A DNA stretch of 64,000 bases from an uncultured Bacteroidota bacterium (lineage in GTDB: Bacteria; Bacteroidota; Bacteroidia; B-17B0; Aurantibacillaceae): assembly GCA_937873155.1 (NCBI GenBank), contig CALMVZ010000024.1, forward strand, positions 62,001 through 126,000. The letters are read 5' to 3'. Position 1 is the stretch's first letter. The number at the start of each line of letters is the position of its first letter. This document shows, in pieces, positions 45,817-54,045 of this stretch. A program made the position numbers and the translations under genes. The notes below the pieces were generated by a model, which worked only from the letters and a program-made list of their open reading frames with translations, had not been told where the DNA came from and ran no database searches.

Positions 45817-45819
45817 GGT

Positions 45820-47424
45820 TTACTTCTTCTTCGCTTTGTAATTAACATCCAGGCCAAGGATCAGGTCGAGGTTATAGCTATCCAATAATTTAATATCCGG
45901 GGGTTGAGGTTGAGGCAAATTGAATTTGGAAACAAATTGGATCTGTTTGCACTTTTTCAGGTTTTGTAATTTCTCTTTTGTGAGTGATATGAATAATTTT
46001 GTATATACAGGGGAAAGAACAAGATTGGTCATAACGTCGATGTTTCCTCTTTGTATTACATTTCCCGGAATGTTGAATAATGAATCTATGACCTGTTTCT
46101 GTTCATCTAAGATATAACCTTGTAATACGGCATCAAAAGGAAAACCATTGGTACATTGTAAAATAATATTCCCGTAATTGATGTTATCGATCTGTTTCAC
46201 TGATGTAAGATCAATGGTGCTGTTGGATACTAATTTGAAATAATCAGCACGTATTTGTAACGGCATATCCACATCGGCATAAATATTGATGCCTGTATTT
46301 AAAAAAGCAAAATCGTTGGATGCTGAAATATTCCCGAACGGATTCACGACTATTTTTCCCTGGTAGGTCAGATAATCGGGCAGATTTTCTAAGAACGGTT
46401 TTAGGTTGGAGTTATTAGTGTTAACTGAAATTGTTTTAACGGAAGGGAAAACAGGATTAGAAAAGTTAGTTGTTTTTCCGGCACGGTTAATATTGATGTT
46501 AGATAATCCGGACGCATTAAGTGTAACGGAAGTACTGTTTAACGAATTTACTGAATTGATGTTGGTCAATTGCGCGTTAATGTCAACGCCAAATTCATTT
46601 ACAATTTTAAAATTAATGAAAGCTGAATTGATCTGAAAATTACTGACCTGTAAATTATTGCTGATGTTGAGTGCAGTTGAATCGTAAGGTATATCTATGT
46701 TCTGCTGGCCAAAATAGCCTTCTACATAATATGGAACAAGGTCAGTGTAAGAGATGAGTGCCTCTACACCCTGGTTTGCACGTAGTGTATCGTTCTGGGC
46801 GGTAGAAGGAACTTTAATGTCGATGGTTTGTACCAGTTTGTTTATTTTGTTTTGAGTGGATCCTGTAAGCTTGACCTCATAACCGGAAATATCATAATAC
46901 CTAACGCTGTTATTTGCTCCCGGCGGAACAGTTTCGTTGATAGTGAACGGGAATCCGTATTTAGTTGTGTAAGGTAAAACTAAATTAAAAACGAGGGGTT
47001 GGGCATAAGTGTTGCTAAAAACGATCTTTAAGCGGCCATTGTTAATAATGGCTCTCCGTAATTCTACCCCGCCACTGATATTGAAAGGTATTTCCTGTGT
47101 TTGGGGGAAACCGATAATGCTGTTCCCGGCTGGTATGTAAAGAGTGCCTGAACCCAATTTAAATCCGTAGGTGATAACAGTATCAGGTAACTCGATCAAA
47201 GAGTCTAATTGAAAACCTGCTATCTTCCTGGAAAATGATAAATGTAACAAGCCTGTTGGGTCAGAAGAAAAGAGGGTGTCGCTGAAAAAATTCCTGATGT
47301 TTAGTTTGCTTCTTGCAATTGGGGCAACAATATCAACATCCCAATCCGTTTCAAAAGATTTGCGGCATGAAACAATAGTAACAATAAAAATGATAAAAAG
47401 GCTTATTTTGTGAATGAAGCGCAT
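45820..47424 (-). CDS. Large lipoprotein of unknown function
   Basis: A 534-residue lipoprotein (signal ending TIVSC, Cys20) beginning RKSFETDWDVDIVAPIARS. That opening is common in unclassified Bacteroidota lipoproteins. The body is Asn/Ser-rich with many predicted beta strands, like stacked beta-sandwich domains; I recognise no Pfam motif. It is the first gene of a five-gene operon (lipoprotein, DUF5723 barrel, T9SS propeller, GT-C transferase, TPR/PD40 protein), preceded by an exact -7 element at 47429. Confidence 0.75.
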   Translation of the reverse strand: MRFIHKISLFIIFIVTIVSCRKSFETDWDVDIVAPIARSKLNIRNFFSDTLFSSDPTGLLHLSFSRKIAGFQLDSLIELPDTVITYGFKLGSGTLYIPAGNSIIGFPQTQEIPFNISGGVELRRAIINNGRLKIVFSNTYAQPLVFNLVLPYTTKYGFPFTINETVPPGANNSVRYYDISGYEVKLTGSTQNKINKLVQTIDIKVPSTAQNDTLRANQGVEALISYTDLVPYYVEGYFGQQNIDIPYDSTALNISNNLQVSNFQINSAFINFKIVNEFGVDINAQLTNINSVNSLNSTSVTLNASGLSNININRAGKTTNFSNPVFPSVKTISVNTNNSNLKPFLENLPDYLTYQGKIVVNPFGNISASNDFAFLNTGINIYADVDMPLQIRADYFKLVSNSTIDLTSVKQIDNINYGNIILQCTNGFPFDAVLQGYILDEQKQVIDSLFNIPGNVIQRGNIDVMTNLVLSPVYTKLFISLTKEKLQNLKKCKQIQFVSKFNLPQPQPPDIKLLDSYNLDLILGLDVNYKAKKK

Positions 47425-47428
47425 TATA

Positions 47429-47436
47429 CAAATATA
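47429..47436 (-). promoter_or_regulatory. Promoter -7 element of the five-gene envelope operon
   Basis: Minus strand reads TATATTTG, exact, 4 bases before the ATG at 47424. A leaderless mRNA is predicted. Confidence 0.6.
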
Positions 47437-47565
47437 ACGTTTTTTTGAGGTGGAAGGTTGGGTGGAAGCATTGTTAAAACCCCATATTATCAGATAGATA
47501 TTTAAATTATTGTCATTTTATCAAATTCATAGGAAAACAGCCTTATTTATCCGTAAATTTATATA

Positions 47566-48978
47566 ATGAAATTCTGGCTCTATATTCTCGTTTTTACAGG
47601 TCTTTCCCTGACCCTCCATTCGCAAATTTTAAACTATTATTTCGGTAATTTGCATTCTCACACTGCTTATTCGGATGGAAATAAAGATGCCGGTACTACA
47701 GGTGTTTCAACTCCTTCTGCAAGTTATGCCTATGCTAAGCTTTCCCAGAATTTTGATTTTATGGGGATATCAGAACATAATCATTATTCATCTTCAAATA
47801 ATCCGGGGATGTTCAGATCTTTGTACGCTCCGGGTTTAGCACAAGCTGCCGCTTCAAATACAGGAACTTTTTTATGTTTATATGGAATGGAATGGGGGAC
47901 CAGCGTTAATGGACATGTTATTATTTACGGCGTAAATCAGTTGATTGGTTGGGAAACCTCCGGAGTCCCGGGGAATGCACCGAATTATGATGTCTACAAT
48001 GATAAAACGGATTATGATGGTTTGTTCACAAAAATTAAAAGCTATCCAAACGGGTTCGCTACTTTAGCGCATCCCGGCAGCACAGAGTTTGGCAATTTAT
48101 CGAACTCGTCTTATAATCCTATTGCGGATTCAGCAATAGTTGGCTCGGTTTTTAAAAATGGTCCTGCATTCAGTACAGCAACCAACTATTTGGATTTCGC
48201 CGGAAGCGGGAGTGATTATTATTTTGAATATTACAGAAAAATTTTGTCAAAAGGTTATCATGTTGGGATCACTTACGATCAGGATAATCATTATACAACT
48301 TTTGGACGAACGAATGCAGGTCGTCTTGTTGTTATTACCCCGACTTTAACCGAAAGTAATTTCTATTCTGCAATGAAAAGCATGCATTTTTATGCAAGTG
48401 ATGATTGGAATTGCAAATTGGATTTTAAGATCAACAGCAGTATCATGGGGGATTCTACTTCAGGAACAGTAAGGCCAACCATAGATGTTACGCATAATGA
48501 TGGCGATGGTGAGATCGCAGACAGTATTAAAGTTTGGGCAGGGGAAGAAGGCAGCGGATCTTATCCAACAGTTATTAAAGTTGTAAAATCAACAAATACC
48601 TTATCGCATACCGACCTGGTTCAGGCCGCTGGAAAAAATTACTACTATTTTATTGAAGTGGTTCAGCAGGATGGTGACAGGATCATTTCTTCTCCTATCT
48701 GGTATCGCTTAAGCATTTTTGCAGGGGTTGATGAACTGAACAATAATTTTACATTCTTAGTTGCGCCGAATCCGGTTAAAGGAACATTATATATCAGCAC
48801 AAGCTTAACATCAAGCTGTGAAATTGAAATTTCAGATGTAAGCGGCAAGATCATTCATTCCGAAAAACTGGAATCAGGGAACGGAATGATCTCAACAGAA
48901 AAATTCGCAAGCGGTTTTTATACCGTAAAGATCAGTAATGGTAAATTCATCCAGACCAAAAAACTGATTATCGAATAG
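47566..48978 (+). CDS. Secreted PHP-fold (CehA/McbA-like) metallohydrolase, T9SS type A
   Basis: A 470-residue secreted protein: signal peptide (1-20), PHP-like metal site FGNLHSHTAYSDG (H30, H32, D37) and ISEHNHY (E70, H71), further HPGS and TYDQDNHYTTFG that could add ligands, a beta-sandwich (about 290-385) and a type A sorting domain (about 395-470; VAPNPVKGTLYIS, GFYTVKI). CehA/McbA relatives hydrolyse phosphoester or carbamate substrates; this one is sent to the surface. The pairing of a PHP enzyme with a T9SS tag is seen in other Bacteroidota. A near-consensus -7 element (TAAATTTA, 47554) lies just before the ATG. Confidence 0.88.
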   Translation: MKFWLYILVFTGLSLTLHSQILNYYFGNLHSHTAYSDGNKDAGTTGVSTPSASYAYAKLSQNFDFMGISEHNHYSSSNNPGMFRSLYAPGLAQAAASNTGTFLCLYGMEWGTSVNGHVIIYGVNQLIGWETSGVPGNAPNYDVYNDKTDYDGLFTKIKSYPNGFATLAHPGSTEFGNLSNSSYNPIADSAIVGSVFKNGPAFSTATNYLDFAGSGSDYYFEYYRKILSKGYHVGITYDQDNHYTTFGRTNAGRLVVITPTLTESNFYSAMKSMHFYASDDWNCKLDFKINSSIMGDSTSGTVRPTIDVTHNDGDGEIADSIKVWAGEEGSGSYPTVIKVVKSTNTLSHTDLVQAAGKNYYYFIEVVQQDGDRIISSPIWYRLSIFAGVDELNNNFTFLVAPNPVKGTLYISTSLTSSCEIEISDVSGKIIHSEKLESGNGMISTEKFASGFYTVKISNGKFIQTKKLIIE

Positions 48979-49987
48979 ACTTCAGGACTTTTTCTAATTG
49001 TCCAAGCATATCATCAGTGAAATCAAGATGAGTTACAAAACGTACGGTTTGTTTTCCGAATGCCGCCATCCGGATATTATTCTCAGCTAATTTTTTCTCA
49101 AAATCAAGGCTGCTTAATTTAGGATTGATATCGAAGATCAAAATATTTGTATCTACAGGCAGAACAGAATCTACATACGATAGTTGCTTTAATATCTTTT
49201 CTATTTCTTTAGCGCGTTTATGATCATCTTTCAAACGTGTTACGTTATTATCCAAAGCATAAATTCCTGCAGCAGCAAGAAAACCTGCCTGCCTCATCCC
49301 GCCGCCAAATACTTTCCTGATCTTTCTTCCTTTTTTGATGAATTCTTTTGAACCTAACAAAACGGATCCTGCCGGAGTTCCTAATCCTTTAGATAAACAA
49401 ATGGAAATACTATCAAATAATTTGCCTGTATCCTGAGTTGATTCTTTTGTTTCAACTAAAGCATTGAAAATTCTTGCCCCATCCAGGTGAAGCGCCAGTT
49501 TTTTCTCGTTACATAATTTTTGGATTGGTTTTACCTGGTCAACCGTATAAAAAGATCCGCCGGCACGGTTCACAGTATTCTCTAAACTTACTAAAGAAGT
49601 TCTTGTCAGCCAATCAAAATCGCCATTAATGCTTTGTTCAATTTGTTGAGCAGAAATTCTTCCTCTGTCGCCTGTCATTAATTTAGCTTGTACACCCGAA
49701 TTAAAAGAGATACCACCGCCTTCATAATTGTAAATATGAGAATTCACATCACAGATCAACTCATCTCCCGGTTGGGTGTGTGCTTTAATAGCGATCTGAT
49801 TCGTCATGGTGCCGCTCGGGCAAAACAATCCTGCTTCTTTTCCGAAGAGAGCTGCAGATTTCTGTTCCAATTCGATCACTGTCGGATCTTCACCAAAAAC
49901 ATCGTCACCAACTTTTGCGTTCATCATAGCATCCATCATGCCTTTGGTTGGCTTTGTAACGGTATCACTTCTTAAATCTATAATCAT
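48968..49987 (-). CDS. Low-specificity threonine aldolase
   Basis: A 339-residue fold-type I PLP enzyme. It begins IDLRSDTVTKPTKGMMDAM with VGDDVFGEDPTV (26-37), has HLDGAR (167-172) and the PLP lysine K200 in CLSKGLGTPAG. It cleaves threonine or allo-threonine to glycine and acetaldehyde. The gene ends overlap by 11 bases with the convergent CehA-like gene. Length and motifs are those of the GntG/LtaE group. Confidence 0.93.
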   Translation of the reverse strand: MIIDLRSDTVTKPTKGMMDAMMNAKVGDDVFGEDPTVIELEQKSAALFGKEAGLFCPSGTMTNQIAIKAHTQPGDELICDVNSHIYNYEGGGISFNSGVQAKLMTGDRGRISAQQIEQSINGDFDWLTRTSLVSLENTVNRAGGSFYTVDQVKPIQKLCNEKKLALHLDGARIFNALVETKESTQDTGKLFDSISICLSKGLGTPAGSVLLGSKEFIKKGRKIRKVFGGGMRQAGFLAAAGIYALDNNVTRLKDDHKRAKEIEKILKQLSYVDSVLPVDTNILIFDINPKLSSLDFEKKLAENNIRMAAFGKQTVRFVTHLDFTDDMLGQLEKVLKSIR

Positions 49988-50069
49988 ATCCTGGTTCTTA
50001 ATTCGTTGTTAATTCATTTAAAGATTTAAAATTTAAAGATGGCAAGCGTAATTTTTGAATTTTGAATCT

Positions 50070-50711
50070 TCAAATCTTTCTCATTAGCATAAGTCCGTCT
50101 CTAACCGGTAACAATAAATTTGTCACGCGCTTATCTTCATTTACTTTTTTATTGAAATCGTGAATAGCTTTTGTGTCCGGATCCATTTCTTTCTCATTCA
50201 TCACCACTTTTCCGCTCCATAGAACATTATCAGCAATTATCAATCCGCCTTGTTTTACTTTATCAATTACAAGATCGAAATACAAAGCGTAATTACGTTT
50301 ATCAGCATCAATAAAAACAATATCTAAGGTTTGGGTTAGAGTAGGGATGATCTTCGTTGCATCACCGGCTTTTAATTCAATTTGATTTGCATAAGCAGAA
50401 CACCGGAAATATTTTGAAGCTATGACATTGGTCTCTTCATTAGGATCGATGGTTATCAGTTTTCCATCAGCTTGTAAACCTTCAGCTAAACAAAGGGCCG
50501 AATAACCTGTATAGGTGCCTATCTCAAGAATGTTCTTTGGAGATGCTAACTTAGATATAAAACTCAATACACGTCCTTGTAAATGTCCGCTAAGCATGCG
50601 GGGGGACATAGCTTTTAAATGTGTTTCGCGGTTCAATTCATTCAATAAAGCGGATTCAGCTTCGGTGTGTTGCTCACTGTAATTACTTAATGCCTCACTG
50701 ATGAATTCCAT
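50070..50711 (-). CDS. Class I SAM-dependent O-methyltransferase (COMT-like)
   Basis: A 213-residue caffeoyl-CoA-type O-methyltransferase. SAM motif LEIGTYTGYSALCLAE (about 62-77), the metal site DIVFIDADKRNYALYFD and IADNVLWSGKV are all present, with the paired Asp and Asn residues that hold Mg2+ or Ca2+. It methylates a catechol-like hydroxyl group; bacterial substrates are unknown. The start is supported by a -7 element 4 bases upstream. Confidence 0.9.
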   Translation of the reverse strand: MEFISEALSNYSEQHTEAESALLNELNRETHLKAMSPRMLSGHLQGRVLSFISKLASPKNILEIGTYTGYSALCLAEGLQADGKLITIDPNEETNVIASKYFRCSAYANQIELKAGDATKIIPTLTQTLDIVFIDADKRNYALYFDLVIDKVKQGGLIIADNVLWSGKVVMNEKEMDPDTKAIHDFNKKVNEDKRVTNLLLPVRDGLMLMRKI

Positions 50712-50715
50712 GAAT

Positions 50716-50723
50716 CAAACGTA
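50716..50723 (-). promoter_or_regulatory. Promoter -7 element of the O-methyltransferase gene
   Basis: Minus strand reads TACGTTTG, an exact TAnnTTTG match 4 bases before the ATG at 50711. Confidence 0.5.
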
Positions 50724-50764
50724 CATTTTTTATTTAATTTTCCAAAGTATGTTTTCTCTAAAAG

Positions 50765-51904
50765 CTACAAAATAAAGTCGGGATAATTAGTTGATGTTAC
50801 TACTTCGAACGCAGCTTTTTTATAAGCTTTTGAAAATGCCGCTGGTTTTTTCGGAAGTTTTTTCGGCGAAAATTTAAATTCGAAGGCGTGGAGTTTTTTG
50901 TCGTATTCTTCCAAAAGATCTATTTCCTGCTGATCGTATGTACGCCAAAAGTAATAACGCGGAAAATAGTTTCTATAAGTGTTGCGTTTTAATCTTTCCA
51001 TAAACAGGTAATTTTCCCACAACATTCCTTTTTCATCATCCCTTCGTAATGAAAGTGGATTAAAATCGCCTGTAATGGCATTACGTATTCCATTGTCAAT
51101 AAAGTACCAACGCTGGCTCTTGCTAATTTCTTTTCTGAGATTATTACTATAAGCACTGACCTTATACAAAACAAATACTTTTGTAAGTAAGTTTAAATAT
51201 TTTTCTACTGTATTTTTACTTATACCTAAGGCATTACCTATTTCGTTATAAGATACTTCTTTCCCTATCTGGTAAGCGATCATTTGCAAAAGGCTGCTCA
51301 CTATACTTGCATTTCTAATGCCATCCAGCATTAAAATATCTTTTAAAAGGTATGAGTTTACCATGCCGATTAAATAATTTCGTTTGTCCTCTAAAGAGGG
51401 TAGGTGCCATAATTCAGGATAGGAACCATAAATAAGCCTTTCTTCAAGATTTTGTTTCGTTTGAAGTGCATTTTCATATTTTCCGATTTCGCCCTGGTAA
51501 AGCGGATATAGTATAAGATTATTGCTTCGGCCTGTAAGAGGTTCTCCAGATACATTTAACATATCAAACGCTGATGAACCTGTTACCAGGATTTTTAATC
51601 CCTTAAAAGAATCAATCATTAGCTTTAATTTACGGCCTATATCAGGTATGTTTTGAGCCTCATCTATAACCAATAAATCATTCCCATTTAGTACTCTTGT
51701 ATAGTTTTTAACGCTTCTTTCAATTAACAGTTGATGCGTTGTTTGGTCTTCTCCGTTCAAAAACAGGTAAGGGCGTTTATAAGCCGAAAGAAAATTTTGA
51801 AGAAGCACCGATTTACCCACACGCCTTGCTCCTAACAAAATAGTTACTTTCTGTGGTTTTAAAGCTTTTGCCAGTGCTTCTTGTTGTAAACGCCTGATGT
51901 CCAT
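50765..51904 (-). CDS. AAA_14/DUF4143 ATPase
   Basis: A 379-residue protein: AAA_14 ATPase domain (about 18-140) with Walker A GARRVGKS (25-32) and Walker B LLVIDEAQNI, sensor ILVTGSSAF (about 110), then a winged-helix region (YNEIGNALGISKNTVEKYL) and a DUF4143 domain (about 230-360) ending with a PD-(D/E)XK-like stretch (QEIDLLEEYDKKLHAFEFKFS). These ATPases are widespread, patchily distributed, and of unknown function; links to DNA, toxin-antitoxin-like or mobile behaviour have been suggested. Three palindromes precede the gene, and it has an isolated promoter between terminators. It has no operon partner. Confidence 0.92.
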   Translation of the reverse strand: MDIRRLQQEALAKALKPQKVTILLGARRVGKSVLLQNFLSAYKRPYLFLNGEDQTTHQLLIERSVKNYTRVLNGNDLLVIDEAQNIPDIGRKLKLMIDSFKGLKILVTGSSAFDMLNVSGEPLTGRSNNLILYPLYQGEIGKYENALQTKQNLEERLIYGSYPELWHLPSLEDKRNYLIGMVNSYLLKDILMLDGIRNASIVSSLLQMIAYQIGKEVSYNEIGNALGISKNTVEKYLNLLTKVFVLYKVSAYSNNLRKEISKSQRWYFIDNGIRNAITGDFNPLSLRRDDEKGMLWENYLFMERLKRNTYRNYFPRYYFWRTYDQQEIDLLEEYDKKLHAFEFKFSPKKLPKKPAAFSKAYKKAAFEVVTSTNYPDFIL

Positions 51905-51908
51905 ATTG

Positions 51909-51942
51909 CAAATATACGAATTCTGTTATTATAATGACAAAA
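51909..51942 (-). promoter_or_regulatory. Complete promoter of the DUF4143 ATPase gene
   Basis: Minus strand reads TTTTG (51942-51938), 21 bases, then TATATTTG (51916-51909), an exact fit to the Bacteroidota -33/-7 pattern. The -7 element ends 4 bases before the ATG at 51904. The first palindrome (51924-51939) fills the spacer and touches the -33 element. Confidence 0.75.
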
Positions 51943-52003
51943 TTTACATTAAAAATGTCATTATAATGACAAAATTTATATAAAAATTGTCATTATAATG
52001 ACA
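51924..52003. promoter_or_regulatory. Three 16-bp palindromes at 32-bp spacing (probable operators)
   Basis: TGTCATTATAATGACA occurs perfectly at 51956-51971 and 51988-52003, and with one change (TGTTATTATAATGACA) at 51924-51939. Start-to-start distance is exactly 32 bp both times, about three helical turns. The 16-bp spacers are also alike (AAATTTAyATwAAAAA). The first copy lies between the -33 and -7 elements of the ATPase gene. Repression by a dimeric regulator, perhaps the ATPase itself (it has a winged-helix region), is inferred. Confidence 0.85.
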
Positions 52004-52027
52004 ATTTTTTCATTTTATTCAAAAAAT

Positions 52028-52062
52028 AAAACCCCTGAAGCACGAAAACATCAGGGGTTTTA
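52028..52062 (-). terminator. Bidirectional terminator after the zinc-ribbon gene
   Basis: AAAACCCCTGA and TCAGGGGTTTT flank a 12-base loop. It ends the Nif3/zinc-ribbon operon and insulates the ATPase promoter. Confidence 0.88.
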
Positions 52063-52077
52063 AAAATTTAAATTTGA

Positions 52078-52851
52078 TTATTGTGCCGCTTGCTGTTCGT
52101 CCGGGATAATTGTTCCGTCAACTAAGATACGTCCGCAATGTTCACAAACGATGATCTTCTTGTTTGTACGGATGTCTAATTGGCGTTGAGGCGGGATCTT
52201 GTTATAGCATCCACCGCAAGCATCACGGTCAACAGTAACAACTGCTAAACCATTACGCGTATTAGAACGGATACGTTTGTATGCATTCAATAAACGGTCT
52301 TCAATTTTTGCAGAAGCTTTTTCTGATTCTTTCAATAATTCAACTTCTTCTTTTTCAGTTTCAGCAATGATCTCATCAAGTTCACCCTTCTTTTGCTTTA
52401 GATCTTTTGTACGCTCTTCAAATTCAGTTTTAGATTTCTCTAAAAGATCTGATTTAAGTGCAACTCCTGCTTTAGCTTCCTTGCTGCGTTTTTCAGCTAA
52501 CTGGATCTCTAAATTCTGGAATTCAATTTCTTTAGTGATAGCATCATACTCACGGTTGTTACGTACTTTACCTTGTTGTGATTCGTATTTTTTAATGTTA
52601 GCCTGAAAATCTTTTATGGCTTGTTTCTTCTCCTCGATCTGATTTTCTAACTCTTGTACTTCAGTAGTAACGTTGTTCAATCGGGTCTCTAAACCGGCAA
52701 CAACGTCTTCAAGGTCGCTAACTTCTAATGGTAACTCACCGCGCACAGTACGAAGCTTGTCTATTTTAGAGTCAATTAATTGTAATTCGTAAAGAGAACG
52801 CAATTTTCCTTCAATGGAAGCGTCGATTTTTTCTTTGATTTTTGCGCACAT
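52078..52851 (-). CDS. Zinc-ribbon coiled-coil protein (DUF164/zf-RING_7 type)
   Basis: A 257-residue protein: a long coiled coil (about 15-190; rich in Glu, Lys and Leu heptads) and a C-terminal zinc ribbon with CGGCYNKIPP and IVCEHCGRIL providing four Cys ligands. These conserved proteins are probably RNA- or ribosome-associated; function in Bacteroidota is unproven. It starts 2 bases after the Nif3 gene, and this pairing is common. It is the last gene of that operon and is followed by a strong terminator. Confidence 0.9.
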   Translation of the reverse strand: MCAKIKEKIDASIEGKLRSLYELQLIDSKIDKLRTVRGELPLEVSDLEDVVAGLETRLNNVTTEVQELENQIEEKKQAIKDFQANIKKYESQQGKVRNNREYDAITKEIEFQNLEIQLAEKRSKEAKAGVALKSDLLEKSKTEFEERTKDLKQKKGELDEIIAETEKEEVELLKESEKASAKIEDRLLNAYKRIRSNTRNGLAVVTVDRDACGGCYNKIPPQRQLDIRTNKKIIVCEHCGRILVDGTIIPDEQQAAQ

Positions 52852-52853
52852 AG

Positions 52854-53948
52854 TTAAAAATAGTTTACCGGGTTGGTGTTAACTTTCGATAAATAGGTCG
52901 CAAATGTAGTAAATTTTTTCTGAATAAGAGTATAAAATATCTCCGGGGTAAACTGCTCATTTTCAAAGTGTCCGGTATCCGCAATTAATATCCTGCTTTC
53001 AGCATCAAAAAATTCGTGGTATTTAATATCAGAGCTTATATAAGCGTCTGAACCTGAGTTTATTGCGTTTTTAATCAAAAAACTGCCGCTTCCCCCGCAA
53101 AAAGCTACCTTTTTTATTGGCTTGTTCAACAGGCTGGTATGTTTAACAACTTTTAAGTTGAAGGTCTTTTTTACCAAATTCAAAAAGTCGGTTTCGGGGA
53201 TGGATTTTTCAAACTCCCCGGTCATGCCGCTACCCACATTTTGGTAAGAATTATCTAAAGGATACACATCAAAAGCTACTTCTTCGTAAGGGTGATTTGC
53301 CAGAAGGTTCCTTAGGATCGCACTTTCATTTACAGCTTCAAAGATCACTTCGATGCGTGTTTCCGGTTCTGTACTTAATTTTCCCTTTTCTCCGATCACG
53401 GGATTTGAATTTTCATTTCCCCGGTAAGTTCCCGTTCCTGCTATGTTGAAACTACAGCTATCATAATTACCGATGTTTCCCGCTCCTGCTTCAAACAAAG
53501 AAGTCCTTACTTTTTCCTGATGTGATGCAGGAACATAAGTAACTAATTTTTTCAGTAATTGTTTTTTCGGGGCTAAGATCTTAATGTTCTTCAATCCTAA
53601 CTTCTCAGCTATTTTCGCGTTCACACCTTCTTTTACATTATCGAAATTGGTGTGAGCCGCATAGATCGCAATATTATTTTGGATAGCTTTTATAACCGTA
53701 CGCTCAACATAATTGTTGCCGTTCAAGCGTTTTAAGCCGCCAAAAATTATCGGGTGATGTGCAATGACCAGGTTACATTTTAACTGAATGGCTTCTTCAA
53801 CAACACTTTCAACGCAATCTAAACTTAATAACACGCCGGTTACAGTTGTTTCTTTGTTCCCGACAATCAAACCGCAATTATCATAACTCTCCTGGTAAGC
53901 GAGCGGGGCAAACTTTTCTAATTCTGAAATAACATCTTTAATAAGCAT
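52854..53948 (-). CDS. Nif3-like dinuclear metal-centre protein (YqfO type)
   Basis: A 364-residue protein with the two Nif3 halves separated by an inserted PII-like domain of about 110 residues (about 125-235), as in YqfO. Metal ligands are seen in VIAHHPIIFGG (about 65), AAHTNFDNV (about 102) and the C-terminal ADTGHFENE. GTP cyclohydrolase activity is unproven. The ATG at 53948 (MLIKDVISELEKFAPL) matches the family; the longer frame to 54035 would overlap the terminator. An exact -7 element lies 3 bases before it. Confidence 0.92.
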   Translation of the reverse strand: MLIKDVISELEKFAPLAYQESYDNCGLIVGNKETTVTGVLLSLDCVESVVEEAIQLKCNLVIAHHPIIFGGLKRLNGNNYVERTVIKAIQNNIAIYAAHTNFDNVKEGVNAKIAEKLGLKNIKILAPKKQLLKKLVTYVPASHQEKVRTSLFEAGAGNIGNYDSCSFNIAGTGTYRGNENSNPVIGEKGKLSTEPETRIEVIFEAVNESAILRNLLANHPYEEVAFDVYPLDNSYQNVGSGMTGEFEKSIPETDFLNLVKKTFNLKVVKHTSLLNKPIKKVAFCGGSGSFLIKNAINSGSDAYISSDIKYHEFFDAESRILIADTGHFENEQFTPEIFYTLIQKKFTTFATYLSKVNTNPVNYF

Positions 53949-53951
53949 AAA

Positions 53952-53959
53952 CAAATATA
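53952..53959 (-). promoter_or_regulatory. Promoter -7 element of the Nif3/zinc-ribbon operon
   Basis: Minus strand reads TATATTTG, exact, 3 bases before the ATG at 53948, so the mRNA is predicted to start at the AUG. Confidence 0.6.
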
Positions 53960-54012
53960 GTGAAGTAAATTCACTGAAGATATTGGAGGTGTGAATTACT
54001 TCACTACAAGAC

Positions 54013-54040
54013 AAAAAAAAGGGTTGAAAATTCAACCCTT
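54013..54040 (-). terminator. Rho-independent terminator of the 54046 gene
   Basis: AAGGGTTGAA and TTCAACCCTT form a 10-bp stem (54019-54040) with a 2-base centre; the A-run before it is a U-run on the minus transcript. Confidence 0.85.
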
Positions 54041-54045
54041 AAAAT

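Noticed and set aside
51924-52003. CRISPR-like repeat array
   Set aside because: The repeats are palindromic and 16 bp; the spacers resemble each other rather than being unique, there are only three copies, and no cas gene is near.
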